Positions 18,560 to 27,685 of a DNA stretch of 64,000 nucleotides are shown here, in pieces (position 1 is the stretch's first letter; every line of letters starts with the position of its first letter). This DNA is from Phycisphaerae bacterium (GTDB lineage: Bacteria > Planctomycetota > Phycisphaerae > UBA1845 > Fen-1342): NCBI GenBank assembly GCA_017999985.1, contig JAGNKU010000006.1, positions 118,276 to 182,275 of the forward strand. The letters are read 5' to 3'. Made by a program: the position numbers and the translations under genes. Below the pieces are notes generated by a model that was not told the origin of the DNA, did no database searches, and was given only the letters and a program-made list of their open reading frames with translations.

Positions 18560-19227
18560 GATCCGCTCTCCCTCGTTGGCGTGCGGCCGGGGACTCGGTT
18601 GCGGCTCCGTTGCTCGCCGTCGATGCCCCGCACACGCGGAATCCCGTTTCTCGAACCCGCGCTCCCTTCGCCCGCTAGTGTAGTGTCTAATTGATTCGTG
18701 TACAAAGTCCTTCGATCTTCTTCAGGAACAGGTTGGCACTCGCGGTCCAGACGTAGGGTCGCGGTTGACGCTGCCGCCCCAGCCGCCGCTGCGGATCTGG
18801 GCCGGCCAAGTCGACCTGCCGGCCGCTGACCCACCAAGCTGAACCGCGCACCCCCCGTTTTGTAGTGCAGACCTACGGGGTCGAATTGTCCCTCACGGCC
18901 CCGCCAAGCGGTTCCGGTCGCTGATCTGCGAAAGTTCGGCAAGGGTGGCTGGGACAGCCAATCGCGCTACAGAGAGCGTTTGTCAAGATTGAGCCGGCGA
19001 GTGGTGCGGCCTGGCGCGAGCCTCGCCCTCCCAATCACCGGAACGCCCGTTGGAGAAGTGGGGCGCGCGTCGGCGCCGGCGAAGCCACAGAAACCCACGT
19101 CCGGCGCGGGGACCGGTGGCATGGAGGCCGGTGGCAGGCGCGACGACTGGTAGCAGGCCCGGAGGCCTGCCCTACCGGTGCTCGGGCGTGTACGGAGGCC
19201 TGCCCTGCTGTCGGTGGCAGGCGCGGG
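18560..19227. other. Intergenic region with IS630 scrap and short direct repeats
   Basis: 668 bases. Contains the IS630-type fragment. Near the right end two 13-base words each occur twice: GGTGGCAGGCGCG (19130-19142, 19213-19225) and GGAGGCCTGCCCT (19161-19173, 19194-19206). These resemble the dispersed GC-rich filler repeats elsewhere in the window. No intact gene seen. Confidence 0.5.
18687..18790 (-). pseudogene. IS630-family transposase C-terminal scrap
   Basis: Minus-strand codons ending in the TAG at 18687 read RQPRPYVWTASANLFLKKIE then GLCTRIN and stop. This matches the usual end of IS630/Tc1-type transposases (PKPFVWT...I...I). Only about 30 codons are recognisable. Short match, so moderate confidence. 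Confidence 0.5.
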
Positions 19228-21912
19228 TCAGCCCCCGTTCGTCGCAGCCTGGCTTTGTGTGGCGGGCTGCGAGTCGGGCGGCAGGCCTTGCGCGGTGCGG
19301 GCTGCGCGGAGCAGGGCTTCCAGCTTCTCACGCCACGGAGTGCCGCCGAGTTCCGGGCGCCAGATGCGCTCCTGCGTGATCGCACTGTCCACTTCGGCCG
19401 CGCGGCCCAGACGCAGAGCCAGCGCGAGCCAGTTGTAACGCGCCTCCCAGTAACGCTCCGGGGCACGCCGGCGAATCGCCGGGTCGCTGAGCAGCGCGGC
19501 CCAGGCTTCCTGCGCGGCGGTCAATGCGTCGGGCGGCGCGTCGGCGGCCAGGCGCGCCGTCAGCACCTGCGCCTGCAAGTACTGGTAATTGCCGTTGCGC
19601 GGGGCGCGCTGGAGCAGATCGCGCACCGCCGCTTCCGCCGGCTCGAACTGGCCGGCGAGATAGAGCATCCGCGCGCGGCCGGCGAGGACGGGCTCCTCGC
19701 TCGCCGACCGGCTGGCGTCGGCGTGGACCCACTTGGCCAACTCGTCGAAGGTGGCGATGGCGTCCTGGGCCAATTCGCGGGCCGGCCCGTCGGCACCCTC
19801 CGCCAGCAGCCGTTCGACTTCGCTTTGCATGCCCAGCGCGAGGCCCGCGAGCGTGGCACCGATTTCTTCCGGCGCCGCGGTCTGGAGAAATTGCGACAAC
19901 ATCCGCGACGCGGCGCCATAGTCGCGCAGCCCGCGATAGGCGCGAATCCGCACCGCCAGCACGCGCCCGAGCAGCGCATGCGCCGGCCCGCGGTCGTCGA
20001 ATTTCTCCAACGCCGTCAGCGCCCCGCGCGCATCGTCGACGCCGGTGGAAAGCAGCAGTTCTGCGGCGGCGAGGCGGGCTTCGGCGGACCAGCGTAGGGG
20101 TTCGTCGCCGGCGCGGGCCGCGGCTTCGTCGGCGTAGCGCAGCAGGCCGGTCGCGGCCTGGGTGGCGCGGGCGCGATATTCGTCGGCGCTTAGTGTCGCG
20201 CGCGTGGCCTCCACGGCTTTTCGGCGGCAGAGCACGCGGCGAAACTGGGCTTCTTCCGCGTGCGGCGAATCGGCGGGCAGCTTTGCGAACTCGTCGGCGG
20301 CCTCGTCGAAGCGCCCGGCGAGTTGCAGGGCACACGGCAGGAGCCACACGGCCTCGGCGCGCTGCGGATGGTCGGCGAAGCTGGCCAGCAGATTGCGGAG
20401 GGTATCGGCCAGGCGGGAGTAGTCCCCGGCCGCATGGGACTGCTCGGCGAGCTGGCCCCAGAGCTGGTAGGCAAAGGTGGCGGCCTGGGCAGCGCGGGCG
20501 TGCTGACGGTGATCCGCGGCAAGCTGGGCAAACGCGGTCGCGGCGCCGCGTGTGTCGTTCAGCAGGTGCCGGCAGCGGCCCAGCTCGAACAGCACGTCGC
20601 CGGCAAGGTCCTTTTCCGTGTCCGTGCGACCGGCGGCTTCCTGCAAACGCTCCAGGGCGGCGTCGTATTTGTGAGCTTCAAGGAGCGCCCCGGCGGTGTA
20701 GAGCAGCTCGACGACGCTGAGCTCGCGGAGCGGCGTTTGCGTATCGACGCTGGCGGCGACGTACAACTGCACCAGCGTCGGCCAGGGGTCGCCGCGCTGG
20801 GCGAGCCGCTTGAGCTTCGCCAGTCCGGACTCGCGCAGGCGGCGGGCTTTCTGCAACAGCGCGGTACGGGCCACGCCGTCGCGCGCCTCGCCGCGCACGC
20901 TCTCGGCCTCGAGCAGGTAGCTGTTCGCGTCCCACAGGTGGGCGAGGTTGAAGTAGAAGCGGCCGGCGTTTTGCTCGAGCGCGAGGCGGTCCGGGTCCTG
21001 CGCGACCAAGGGGCGGAGCGTCGTGCGGGCCTCGTCGAACTTGCGGCCCTTGAGCTGCGTGCGGGCCAACTCGTAGCGGACCTGCGCCGCGACGGCCGGG
21101 CTCGGATCGGCGTCCAGCGCCGCCGCGAGAGTCTTTTCCGCCTCGGGCAGCCGGCCCTGCTCGCGCTGGGTCATGCCGAGCGCCATGCGGCAGTGCGCGG
21201 CCATGCCGCCGAGCTGGCCGCTGTCGAGCAGCTTCTGGAAGAGCTTCTGCGCGGCAGCGAGCCGCTCGAAGCGCTGCCCGTCCTCGCCCTTGGCAAGTAC
21301 GGCCAGGTAGTAGTTGGTCCAGCCGAGGTTGAGTGAGACGTCGAGATCGGTCTGGAGCAAGGCGTCAAACACGCCGGCGGCGAGCAGGTCTTCCTCGCGC
21401 GCCGACACCTCGTCGACCAGCGGAGCGAGGGCCTGGGCTGCGGCTTCGTATTGCTGCCGGGCGGTGCTGAGCCACCCTTGCAGCGCCGCGGTGTCACCCC
21501 AGCGGCCACCGGAGATCTCGTGGTCATCCACGCCGAGCGCGACGGGGCCTGAGAGCAGCAGGCTGCCGTACTCGGCCCGCGCGGCGGCCAGGCGCACGGT
21601 GCCCGCGAGGTCGCCACTGAGGGGCAGCTCGGCCAGCGCGTCGACCCAGGCGCGGTACTTCTGATCCGCAGCCGTGTAGGCCGCCACGCGTTCCGCGGGC
21701 TGACGGGTACGGCGGGCCTTGTTGGCGTAGGCCTGCGCGAGCTGGTGCTTCTCTTCCGGCGTGCGGCCGCCGCGCAGGCGCGCTTCGAGAGGCTCGGCGA
21801 GGCCGTCGCGGATCATGCGTTCGATGTCGCCGGTGAGCTGGGCGTCCTGGGCGCGGAGCGTGCCGGCGGCGAGGAGCAGAACGAGGGGAATTGCGACGGT
21901 GAGCGACTTCAT
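19228..21912 (-). CDS. Exported TPR-repeat protein
   Basis: 894 aa. Its ATG overlaps the TGA of the preceding ExbD gene as ATGA. Signal peptide LTVAIPLVLLLAAGTLRAQ. Almost all the mature protein is Ala/Leu/Glu-rich helix pairs of TPR type (GQLGGMAAHCRMALGMTQRE, ALDADPSPAVAAQVRYELA, LAGDVLFELGRCRHLLNDTRG). No catalytic domain. Last gene of the DUF1844-VWA-ExbB-ExbD-ExbD-TPR operon, so probably a periplasmic scaffold or substrate adaptor for the energised complex. Confidence 0.8.
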   Translation of the reverse strand: MKSLTVAIPLVLLLAAGTLRAQDAQLTGDIERMIRDGLAEPLEARLRGGRTPEEKHQLAQAYANKARRTRQPAERVAAYTAADQKYRAWVDALAELPLSGDLAGTVRLAAARAEYGSLLLSGPVALGVDDHEISGGRWGDTAALQGWLSTARQQYEAAAQALAPLVDEVSAREEDLLAAGVFDALLQTDLDVSLNLGWTNYYLAVLAKGEDGQRFERLAAAQKLFQKLLDSGQLGGMAAHCRMALGMTQREQGRLPEAEKTLAAALDADPSPAVAAQVRYELARTQLKGRKFDEARTTLRPLVAQDPDRLALEQNAGRFYFNLAHLWDANSYLLEAESVRGEARDGVARTALLQKARRLRESGLAKLKRLAQRGDPWPTLVQLYVAASVDTQTPLRELSVVELLYTAGALLEAHKYDAALERLQEAAGRTDTEKDLAGDVLFELGRCRHLLNDTRGAATAFAQLAADHRQHARAAQAATFAYQLWGQLAEQSHAAGDYSRLADTLRNLLASFADHPQRAEAVWLLPCALQLAGRFDEAADEFAKLPADSPHAEEAQFRRVLCRRKAVEATRATLSADEYRARATQAATGLLRYADEAAARAGDEPLRWSAEARLAAAELLLSTGVDDARGALTALEKFDDRGPAHALLGRVLAVRIRAYRGLRDYGAASRMLSQFLQTAAPEEIGATLAGLALGMQSEVERLLAEGADGPARELAQDAIATFDELAKWVHADASRSASEEPVLAGRARMLYLAGQFEPAEAAVRDLLQRAPRNGNYQYLQAQVLTARLAADAPPDALTAAQEAWAALLSDPAIRRRAPERYWEARYNWLALALRLGRAAEVDSAITQERIWRPELGGTPWREKLEALLRAARTAQGLPPDSQPATQSQAATNGG

Positions 21913-22388
21913 GGCGAGCCCGCCGCGGAATCGCTGAGGCTGCCGGCGCGGAAGCTGACGGCGAACTGCACGTTGGTGAAGCCCGCGCGGACGGCGGCGT
22001 CCATCGCCTTAACGACGAACTTCCACCGCACGGTTGTCTCGGCGCCGATGACGACCGGGTTTTCCGGGTCGGCCCCGGCGCGGCGGCGATCGAGCAGGAA
22101 GCGATGCAGGCTCTCGAAATCGTCCTGGCCCAGCAGCTCGTCCATCACGTAGATGATCGCACCACTGCCGGACCCGACATCGGCGAGCGCGATGCGCACT
22201 AGCGGCTTGATCTCCACCGCGGCGCCCGCACCGGGCCCGCTGCTGGGGTCGAGCTCGGTCTGGAGCACACCCTGCGAGACGAGATCGAGCGACGTGCCGA
22301 GCAGGAAGAACACCAGTAGCACCATGATCACATCGACCATGGGGGCGAGATTGGGGACGACCTCGGCGGCCGGGGCGCGGGGCTTCAT
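21909..22388 (-). CDS. ExbD/TolR-family protein (second copy)
   Basis: 159 aa. ATG 22388 overlaps the upstream ExbD stop as ATGA. A single N-terminal helix, VPNLAPMVDVIMVLLVFFLL, carries the Asp used for proton coupling in ExbD/TolR (MVD). A periplasmic domain of about 110 residues follows. The longer open frame upstream of ATG 22388 is antiparallel noise. Works with the ExbB below. Confidence 0.88.
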   Translation of the reverse strand: MKPRAPAAEVVPNLAPMVDVIMVLLVFFLLGTSLDLVSQGVLQTELDPSSGPGAGAAVEIKPLVRIALADVGSGSGAIIYVMDELLGQDDFESLHRFLLDRRRAGADPENPVVIGAETTVRWKFVVKAMDAAVRAGFTNVQFAVSFRAGSLSDSAAGSP

Positions 22389-22867
22389 TCCGGCTCCTCC
22401 GGGTCCCGGCCGGCATTCGCGGTGAAGACAACGTCGCTGACCTTCGCCAAGCCGCACGCCCGCAGCACGACCTCGACGTGCTTGTACATGACCTGGCGGT
22501 CGGCGCGGATCACGCAACGCAGCTTCTGGTTGCCACGCTCGGCCCGGGCGGCGCGGTCGGTCAGCAGCCGCCGGATGTCATCGGCCAGCAGCACACGTTC
22601 CACGATGCGTTCGCCGTCCCAGTCCGCGACGACGTATTCCGCCTCGTCGTCGCCGCCGTTGGCGCGGCGCACGGTGATCGTGGCGCGCGGGCCGAGCTCG
22701 GCGGATTCGACGTTGCGGGCGGCAAGCGCCCAAGGCAGATCAACGGGGTAGTGCTCGGCCGCGACCATGCGGCTGGCCAGGAGGAAGAAGATGATGAGGC
22801 ACATCATGACGTCCACCATGGGCGCGAGGTTGAGCGTCATGCGAGCTGGCGTGGGCGGTCGGAACAT
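22385..22867 (-). CDS. ExbD/TolR-family protein (first copy)
   Basis: 160 aa. N-terminal helix MTLNLAPMVDVMMCLIIFFLL with the conserved coupling Asp, then a periplasmic domain that ends LRACGLAKVSDVVFTAN, as in ExbD. Starts 3 bases after the ExbB stop. Two non-identical ExbD genes in tandem behind one ExbB are common in Planctomycetota and suggest a heteromeric plug. Confidence 0.88.
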   Translation of the reverse strand: MFRPPTPARMTLNLAPMVDVMMCLIIFFLLASRMVAAEHYPVDLPWALAARNVESAELGPRATITVRRANGGDDEAEYVVADWDGERIVERVLLADDIRRLLTDRAARAERGNQKLRCVIRADRQVMYKHVEVVLRACGLAKVSDVVFTANAGRDPEEPE

Positions 22868-22870
22868 GGG

Positions 22871-23674
22871 TCAACCGGGGTTCGGGGCGTCGGTGGCCGG
22901 GCGCGGGGCGGTGGCAGCCTTCGGCACGGACGGCGCGGAAGGACGGAGCGACCCCGGGGCCGGCGCCGGCCGGAAATACTCGACCAGGTCCAGCACTTCG
23001 ACGGTGGCGGCGACGGTGAGCGACTCGATCCGGCTGCGGCAGACGCCGTAGAAGCCGATGCCGAGGATCGCCAGCGCCAGGCCGAGCAGTGTGTTCACCA
23101 GCGCGAGGCTGATGCCGTCGGCGAGCCTGCCGGCATCGGCCTGACCGCCACCGGCGCCGAGGCTCGCGAACGCCTGGATCATGCCCCAGACGGTGCCGAG
23201 CAGGCCGAGCAGCGGGCCCAGGTTGCCGATGACGTTCAGGTACTCGGCCTTGCGGAACATGCGGCCGCTGAGCTGGGCCGATTTTTCCAGCGCGGCTTCA
23301 TGCATGGCGTCGAAGCCGTGGCGGGCGTGCTGCAGCGCGGCGGCCATGACACGGGCGAAGAATGTCTGGCTCTTCTTGAGCTTGTCGAGGCACTCGCGGA
23401 AGTTGCGGGCTTCGATCTGTTCCTTGGCCTTGCGAAGCTGCTGCGCGGGGGCGACGGCGGCCCAGCGCACCACGAGGAAATGCTCGATGATCAGGGCGAT
23501 GGCGACGATCGAGCCGGCGAAGATGAAATAGGTGGGGACCTCGATCCCCCGCTGGACGATCTTCAGCATGGTTTGCGGCTCGCCGGCGCTGGTGGTCTGC
23601 GCCCACGCCGGCAGGCTCGTCAGCAGCAGCACAGCGAGTGTCACGATCCCGATGCGTCCCAGTGTGCTTCGCAT
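22871..23674 (-). CDS. MotA/TolQ/ExbB proton channel family protein
   Basis: 267 aa from ATG 23674 (GCGGAG six bases upstream). It has a cleavable-type N-terminal helix (IVTLAVLLLTSLPAWA), then the three ExbB/TolQ helices: YFIFAGSIVAIALIIEHFLV; the GNLGPLLGLLGTVWGMIQAF signature helix; and LVNTLLGLALAILGIGFY. Forms the inner-membrane proton channel with the two ExbD proteins. The C-terminus is a Pro/Ala-rich tail. Confidence 0.88.
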   Translation of the reverse strand: MRSTLGRIGIVTLAVLLLTSLPAWAQTTSAGEPQTMLKIVQRGIEVPTYFIFAGSIVAIALIIEHFLVVRWAAVAPAQQLRKAKEQIEARNFRECLDKLKKSQTFFARVMAAALQHARHGFDAMHEAALEKSAQLSGRMFRKAEYLNVIGNLGPLLGLLGTVWGMIQAFASLGAGGGQADAGRLADGISLALVNTLLGLALAILGIGFYGVCRSRIESLTVAATVEVLDLVEYFRPAPAPGSLRPSAPSVPKAATAPRPATDAPNPG

Positions 23675-23731
23675 GTCAACTCCGCTCGGCGCGGCCGGGT
23701 TCCACGTCGGCCGCACGACTCATCCGATCCG

Positions 23732-24898
23732 TCAACGTGCCAGATCTTTGCCGGTCACGATCTTCACCTGGCCGCGGTTGGCTTCCGCGACGCGTTTCAG
23801 GCGGCGGGCACCTTCGGTCTCGCGGCGCGGCAGGCCGCTGGTATCCTGCAGCAGGATCTCGTCGAAGACCAAACAGTAGATGCGCGTTTGTGTTTCGCGA
23901 TTGGCGCGTTCGATCTCCGTCACGATCTCGTCGTCGAAGTAACCGTCGGAGAAGAAGAAGATCGCCTCCGGCCCGAGGGCCAGGGCGCGTTTTATGGCCT
24001 GTAGTGGCTGCGTGACGCCCATCGGCGCCTGGCGGTCGATCCACTCGAAAAATGCCCGGCGGGTGGCCTCGTCGGCGGGCTCGAGCCGCGCGCGGAAGCT
24101 CTCGGTGCGAATGCGTTCGTCCGTGCCGCCGCCCGAGCTGTAGAAGATGATGACATTGAAGGACTGCGTCGGCCGGAGGCGGCCGATGGAGCGTTTCAGC
24201 TCGCGCTTGAGGTCATCGACAGCGACGATGATCGAGCCGGAGAAGTCGACGACGTAGACGATCTTGTTGGCGCGGATGTTGAGGCTCCAGACGCCGGCTT
24301 GGCCGAGCCGCGCGCCGCCGCCGAGCCCGCCGCCAAAGCCACCGGCACCGGCCTCGGCGCCGCCGGTGCCAGTGCCGAGCAGGCTCAAGCGGCCTTCACC
24401 GAGGCCGAGGCCCGCGCCGTCGCCGGGGCCGCGTCCCAGCGCGGCGGCACCGAGGTCGCTCAGATCAGGGGCCCGCACAGCGGGCAGCGCGGTGAGGCTC
24501 TCGATGGACGCCTCGGCGGGAATGTCCACGGGGGTGGGCAGGCGCTCTTCGGACCACTGGAAGGCATCGCTGAGGTCGGCCGCCTCGACCACGCTGCCCT
24601 CCCAGGGACCCAGCTCGGGGGTAGGACGCGAGAGGACGTCGAAGGTCTTCAGGGCGAGGAAGACCACGAGCAGCAGGTGGACCAGCAGGCTCAACCCGAC
24701 CGGCAGCCCGAGGTGCATGGCGATGCGGAAATAGATGTTGCGCGCCGCGCGGTCGGCGGGCGATTCCGCGGGCGCATTGTCACCCGTGCGTGAATCCCAG
24801 CCCGACGATCCGGGGCTCCCGCTCATCGCAGCGACCCTCGCCTGCCCCCTCGGTGCGCGGCCCGCGGCCCGACGGCCGTGGCCGGCGCCGCTGATCAT
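23732..24898 (-). CDS. Membrane-anchored VWA-domain protein
   Basis: 388 aa if started at ATG 24898, whose codon overlaps the DUF1844 stop as ATGA; ATG 24826 would trim 24 odd residues. One transmembrane helix (LPVGLSLLVHLLLVVFLALK) near residue 70, then a Gly-rich linker (about 150-200). The VWA domain runs from NKIVYVVDFSGS, whose DxSxS supplies the MIDAS metal site, to ALGPEAIFFFSDGYFDDE. The protein resembles the TonB-like or VWA partners that accompany ExbB/ExbD in planctomycetes. Confidence 0.8.
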   Translation of the reverse strand: MISGAGHGRRAAGRAPRGQARVAAMSGSPGSSGWDSRTGDNAPAESPADRAARNIYFRIAMHLGLPVGLSLLVHLLLVVFLALKTFDVLSRPTPELGPWEGSVVEAADLSDAFQWSEERLPTPVDIPAEASIESLTALPAVRAPDLSDLGAAALGRGPGDGAGLGLGEGRLSLLGTGTGGAEAGAGGFGGGLGGGARLGQAGVWSLNIRANKIVYVVDFSGSIIVAVDDLKRELKRSIGRLRPTQSFNVIIFYSSGGGTDERIRTESFRARLEPADEATRRAFFEWIDRQAPMGVTQPLQAIKRALALGPEAIFFFSDGYFDDEIVTEIERANRETQTRIYCLVFDEILLQDTSGLPRRETEGARRLKRVAEANRGQVKIVTGKDLAR

Positions 24899-25284
24899 CC
24901 GGCGGGCGGCGGAGGCACCTTGCCGGGCGCCGCCCCACCGCCGGCTACCTGCACGAAACTCATCCGCGCCTCGTACAACACCTGGTCCAGCAGGCTCTTC
25001 TCTTCCGGCGTGAGGTTGTTGCGCGTCTTGTCGTCGAGCACTTGCAGCATGTCGATGAAGTGCTTCGCGACTTCCAAATTCGGCGCGAACCGCTCGCCCC
25101 CCGGCCCGGGCAACAGGCCCAGCCCGGCCATGGCCTGCATCACGATGATATTGACCAGCTCGGCAAAGCTCGGCGCGGGCAAGGCCCCGGTGTGCTCCGG
25201 CTCCTTGGCCAGACGCTCCTTTTCGCGCTTGGCTTCTGCTTTCCAGTCGTCGTCAACGATGATCTTCTTCTGTTCATCCGGCAT
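24895..25284 (-). CDS. DUF1844 family protein
   Basis: 129 aa. Matches DUF1844 as I know it: KKIIVDDDWKAEAKREKE at the N-terminus, then LVNIIVMQAMAGLGLLPGP, AKHFIDMLQVLDDKTRNNLT and a terminal EEKSLLDQVLYEARMSFVQV helix. Function unknown in the family. First gene of the ExbB/ExbD operon and overlapping the VWA gene by four bases. Confidence 0.82.
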   Translation of the reverse strand: MPDEQKKIIVDDDWKAEAKREKERLAKEPEHTGALPAPSFAELVNIIVMQAMAGLGLLPGPGGERFAPNLEVAKHFIDMLQVLDDKTRNNLTPEEKSLLDQVLYEARMSFVQVAGGGAAPGKVPPPPAG

Positions 25285-25346
25285 GTAGCACCCTGGTCGG
25301 ATTTTAGTTCAGCGGATTCTAATCGCAGCCCGCGCGGCGGACAACA

Positions 25347-26567
25347 TTACGCCTGGCCGGCCGCCCGGGCACCGCCGGCTTTCTTCGTCGCGGGCGCGGG
25401 GGAATCCGGCGGTTCCCAGCGCTGGGCGCGCGGCGAGCGGGGCGGCTGGCGCTGCAGGAGCAGCAGGCCGAGCAGGCCGACGGCGCTGAGGCAGATGGCC
25501 AGGAACTGCGAAATCGTGAAGCCGCCGAGCGTGTCCACGGGGTTATCGGCTCGCAGGGTTTCGAGGATCCAGCGGGTCCAGGGCTCGATCAGCAGGAGCG
25601 TGCAGATCACCTGTCCGTCGCGGGTGCGCCGCCAGTAGAGCGCGCTCAGTAGCGCCGCGAGCAGGCCGAGCGTGATGAACGAGTAAAGCTGCGTGGGATG
25701 CACCGGCAGGGAGCGATGCTGTTTGGCCAGATCGCGCAGCTCGGCTGCGGTCAGGTTGTAACGTTTCATCTGCGTGCGCAGGTCGCCGTAGCGGAGTGAC
25801 CCGATATCGAGTTTCTGCATCTCGGCCTGGATTTGCGCCTTCTCGCGGGCATCGGTGGCGCGGTCGAGCCGCGCCTTGAGCTCGTTCGCCTGATCGGTCG
25901 CGACCTTCAAGCGCTGCGCCACATCGGCGAGCTCGGCGTCGGTCGCCCGCAAACTCTCGCGCGTCACGGCGTAGGCGCTGCTTCCGTCGGCATAGAGGCC
26001 GTGCTGGGGGAAGACCATGAGTTCCTGCGGCAGGCCGGCGCCGGGCTCGCGGTCGCTCCATTGCTGCACTTGGGCGCCACTGCCGTACGGGAAACGCACC
26101 GCCCAGGGCAGATCGCACACGCCGCCCCAGCAGCAGCCGTTCAGGAAGCAGCCGAGCCGGCCGATGGCCATGCCCAGCGCGGCCGAGGGCGCCACGATGT
26201 CGAAGTACCAGCGGATCGAGTGGCGGCCCCACCACAGGTACACGAGCACGCTCGCGACGACGAGAATGAACCCGCCGTAAACTTCGAGGCCGCCGCGCCG
26301 CACGTCGATGATCTTGAGGATGATCTGCAGCAGGTTCCCGCCACTGAACTGGTCCCAGTAGTGGACGACGTACATGAAACGGGCGCCGACCACGCCGCAC
26401 AGCAGGGCCAGGAAGCCGCAGTTGAGCACGACGTCGGGATTCGCCCCGGAACGCTCCGCCCGCCGGGCCGCCCACCAGATCGACAACAGGAAGCCGATCA
26501 TGAGCATCAGCCCATAACCGGGCACTTCCAGCCCCAGCCCCGGCACTTTGAATACAACAGGCATCAT
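25347..26567 (-). CDS. lgt: Prolipoprotein diacylglyceryl transferase with coiled-coil insert
   Basis: 406 aa; usual Lgt is about 260-300. Transfers diacylglyceryl from phosphatidylglycerol to the lipobox Cys of prolipoproteins in the inner membrane. The core is recognisable: VPGYGLMLMIGFLLSIWWAA, RGGLEVYGGFILVV, the signature IGRLGCFLNGCCWG, HPTQLYSFI and a final ILETLRADNP. Between the signature and HPTQ lies an insert of about 100 residues with a heptad-like helix (LADVAQRLKVATDQANELKA), which accounts for the extra length. The signature has Cys where many Lgt have Asn (GRxGNF). Lipobox proteins such as 33684-34040 would be substrates. Confidence 0.85.
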   Translation of the reverse strand: MMPVVFKVPGLGLEVPGYGLMLMIGFLLSIWWAARRAERSGANPDVVLNCGFLALLCGVVGARFMYVVHYWDQFSGGNLLQIILKIIDVRRGGLEVYGGFILVVASVLVYLWWGRHSIRWYFDIVAPSAALGMAIGRLGCFLNGCCWGGVCDLPWAVRFPYGSGAQVQQWSDREPGAGLPQELMVFPQHGLYADGSSAYAVTRESLRATDAELADVAQRLKVATDQANELKARLDRATDAREKAQIQAEMQKLDIGSLRYGDLRTQMKRYNLTAAELRDLAKQHRSLPVHPTQLYSFITLGLLAALLSALYWRRTRDGQVICTLLLIEPWTRWILETLRADNPVDTLGGFTISQFLAICLSAVGLLGLLLLQRQPPRSPRAQRWEPPDSPAPATKKAGGARAAGQA

Positions 26568-26637
26568 GTCTGTCGCACCGTTCTCAGTCCGCGGAAATCC
26601 AGGTCCAGGCCGTCACGCCATCGCGTGACCGCGCATC

Positions 26638-27498
26638 CTACGGCGCCGAGCCGGCCGGGTCCACCGTCAGGTTGTCGATCAGCCGCGTGTGGCCGATGCG
26701 CACGGCGAGGGCGATCAACACCGGCCCCGTGATCTGAGACACCGGCTGCATCGTCTCCGGATCGACCACGCTGATGTAATCGACTTTGGCCGGGCGCACG
26801 GCGTCGATCGTGCGGCGCATCTCGTCTACGACGGCCGCCGGATCGCGCTGGCCGCCGTGAATACTCGTCTGCGCGGCGCGGAGCGCACGGTGAAGCGCGA
26901 TCGCGCGCTGGCGCTCGTCCGGCGACAGCATGGCGTTGCGGCTGCTCATGGCGAGACCGTCCGGCTCACGCACGGTCGGGCAGCCGATGATCTTCACGGG
27001 CAGGTCGAGGTCGCGCGTCATCCGGCGGATCACCGCGAGCTGCTGGGCATCCTTCTGGCCGAAGTATGCGCTGTCCGGCTGGACGATGTTGAACAGCTTC
27101 GTCACAACCGTCGCAACGCCGTCGAAGTGGCCCGGGCGGCATGGCCCGCAGAGCGTCTCCGTGAGGCCGGCGACGTGAACGGTCGTCGTCGCGTCCGGAC
27201 GGTACATGTCGACGACGGCGGGCATGAAGACGAGCTCGACGCCAGCCTGCTGGCACTGTTGCAGGTCGCCGGCGGTGTCGCGGGGATAGCGGTCGAAGTC
27301 CTCGTGCGGGCCGAACTGCATCGGGTTAACGAAGATGCTGGCGACGACGAAATGCCCGTCGCGGCGGGCGGCGGCGACGAGCGACAGGTGCCCGGCGTGG
27401 AGATAGCCCATCGTGGGCACAAAGCCGATGGTGCGGCCGGCTTGGCGCGCAGCCGCCACAGCGGCGCGCGTGGTCGGAATGTGGTGGGTGACTTTCAT
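26638..27498 (-). CDS. panC: Pantothenate synthetase
   Basis: 286 aa from ATG 27498 (ATG 27507, three codons earlier, is equally possible). Joins pantoate and beta-alanine with ATP to make pantothenate in the CoA pathway. Diagnostic stretches: VPTMGYLHAGHLSLV (HxGH nucleotide site), FVNPMQFGPHEDF, YFGQKDAQQLAVIRRM, and REPDGLAMSSRN (KMSKS-like loop). Length fits the family. Separate from lgt by 70 bases. Confidence 0.92.
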   Translation of the reverse strand: MKVTHHIPTTRAAVAAARQAGRTIGFVPTMGYLHAGHLSLVAAARRDGHFVVASIFVNPMQFGPHEDFDRYPRDTAGDLQQCQQAGVELVFMPAVVDMYRPDATTTVHVAGLTETLCGPCRPGHFDGVATVVTKLFNIVQPDSAYFGQKDAQQLAVIRRMTRDLDLPVKIIGCPTVREPDGLAMSSRNAMLSPDERQRAIALHRALRAAQTSIHGGQRDPAAVVDEMRRTIDAVRPAKVDYISVVDPETMQPVSQITGPVLIALAVRIGHTRLIDNLTVDPAGSAP

Positions 27499-27578
27499 GG
27501 CGCGCATTTGAACCCCGGCGAGTGGGGCGTACAAGGATCTAGCACAGATGGTCAAACGACGCGCGCGAATCGATCCCC

Positions 27579-27620
27579 CAACCCTCCCCCTGCCGCCTCC
27601 CTGGGAGGAAGGGGAGTGTT
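27579..27620. repeat. G/C-rich palindromic intergenic repeat, copy 2
   Basis: Shares CAACCCTCCCCC and GGGGAGTGT with copy 1 (17444-17483), including a central hairpin (27596-27601 with 27603-27608). It lies between divergent panC and the gamma-glutamyltransferase gene. Confidence 0.55.
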
Positions 27621-27685
27621 GTGCCGCAGTTCGGTATGATGCTGCGCGGTACGCAGTAATCCGTGCGAATTGCGAGGAGACTGTC

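Noticed and set aside
24826-24898. Trimming the VWA protein to the internal ATG
   Set aside because: Not adopted because the ATGA overlap at 24895-24898 follows the pattern of the operon, but it remains possible.
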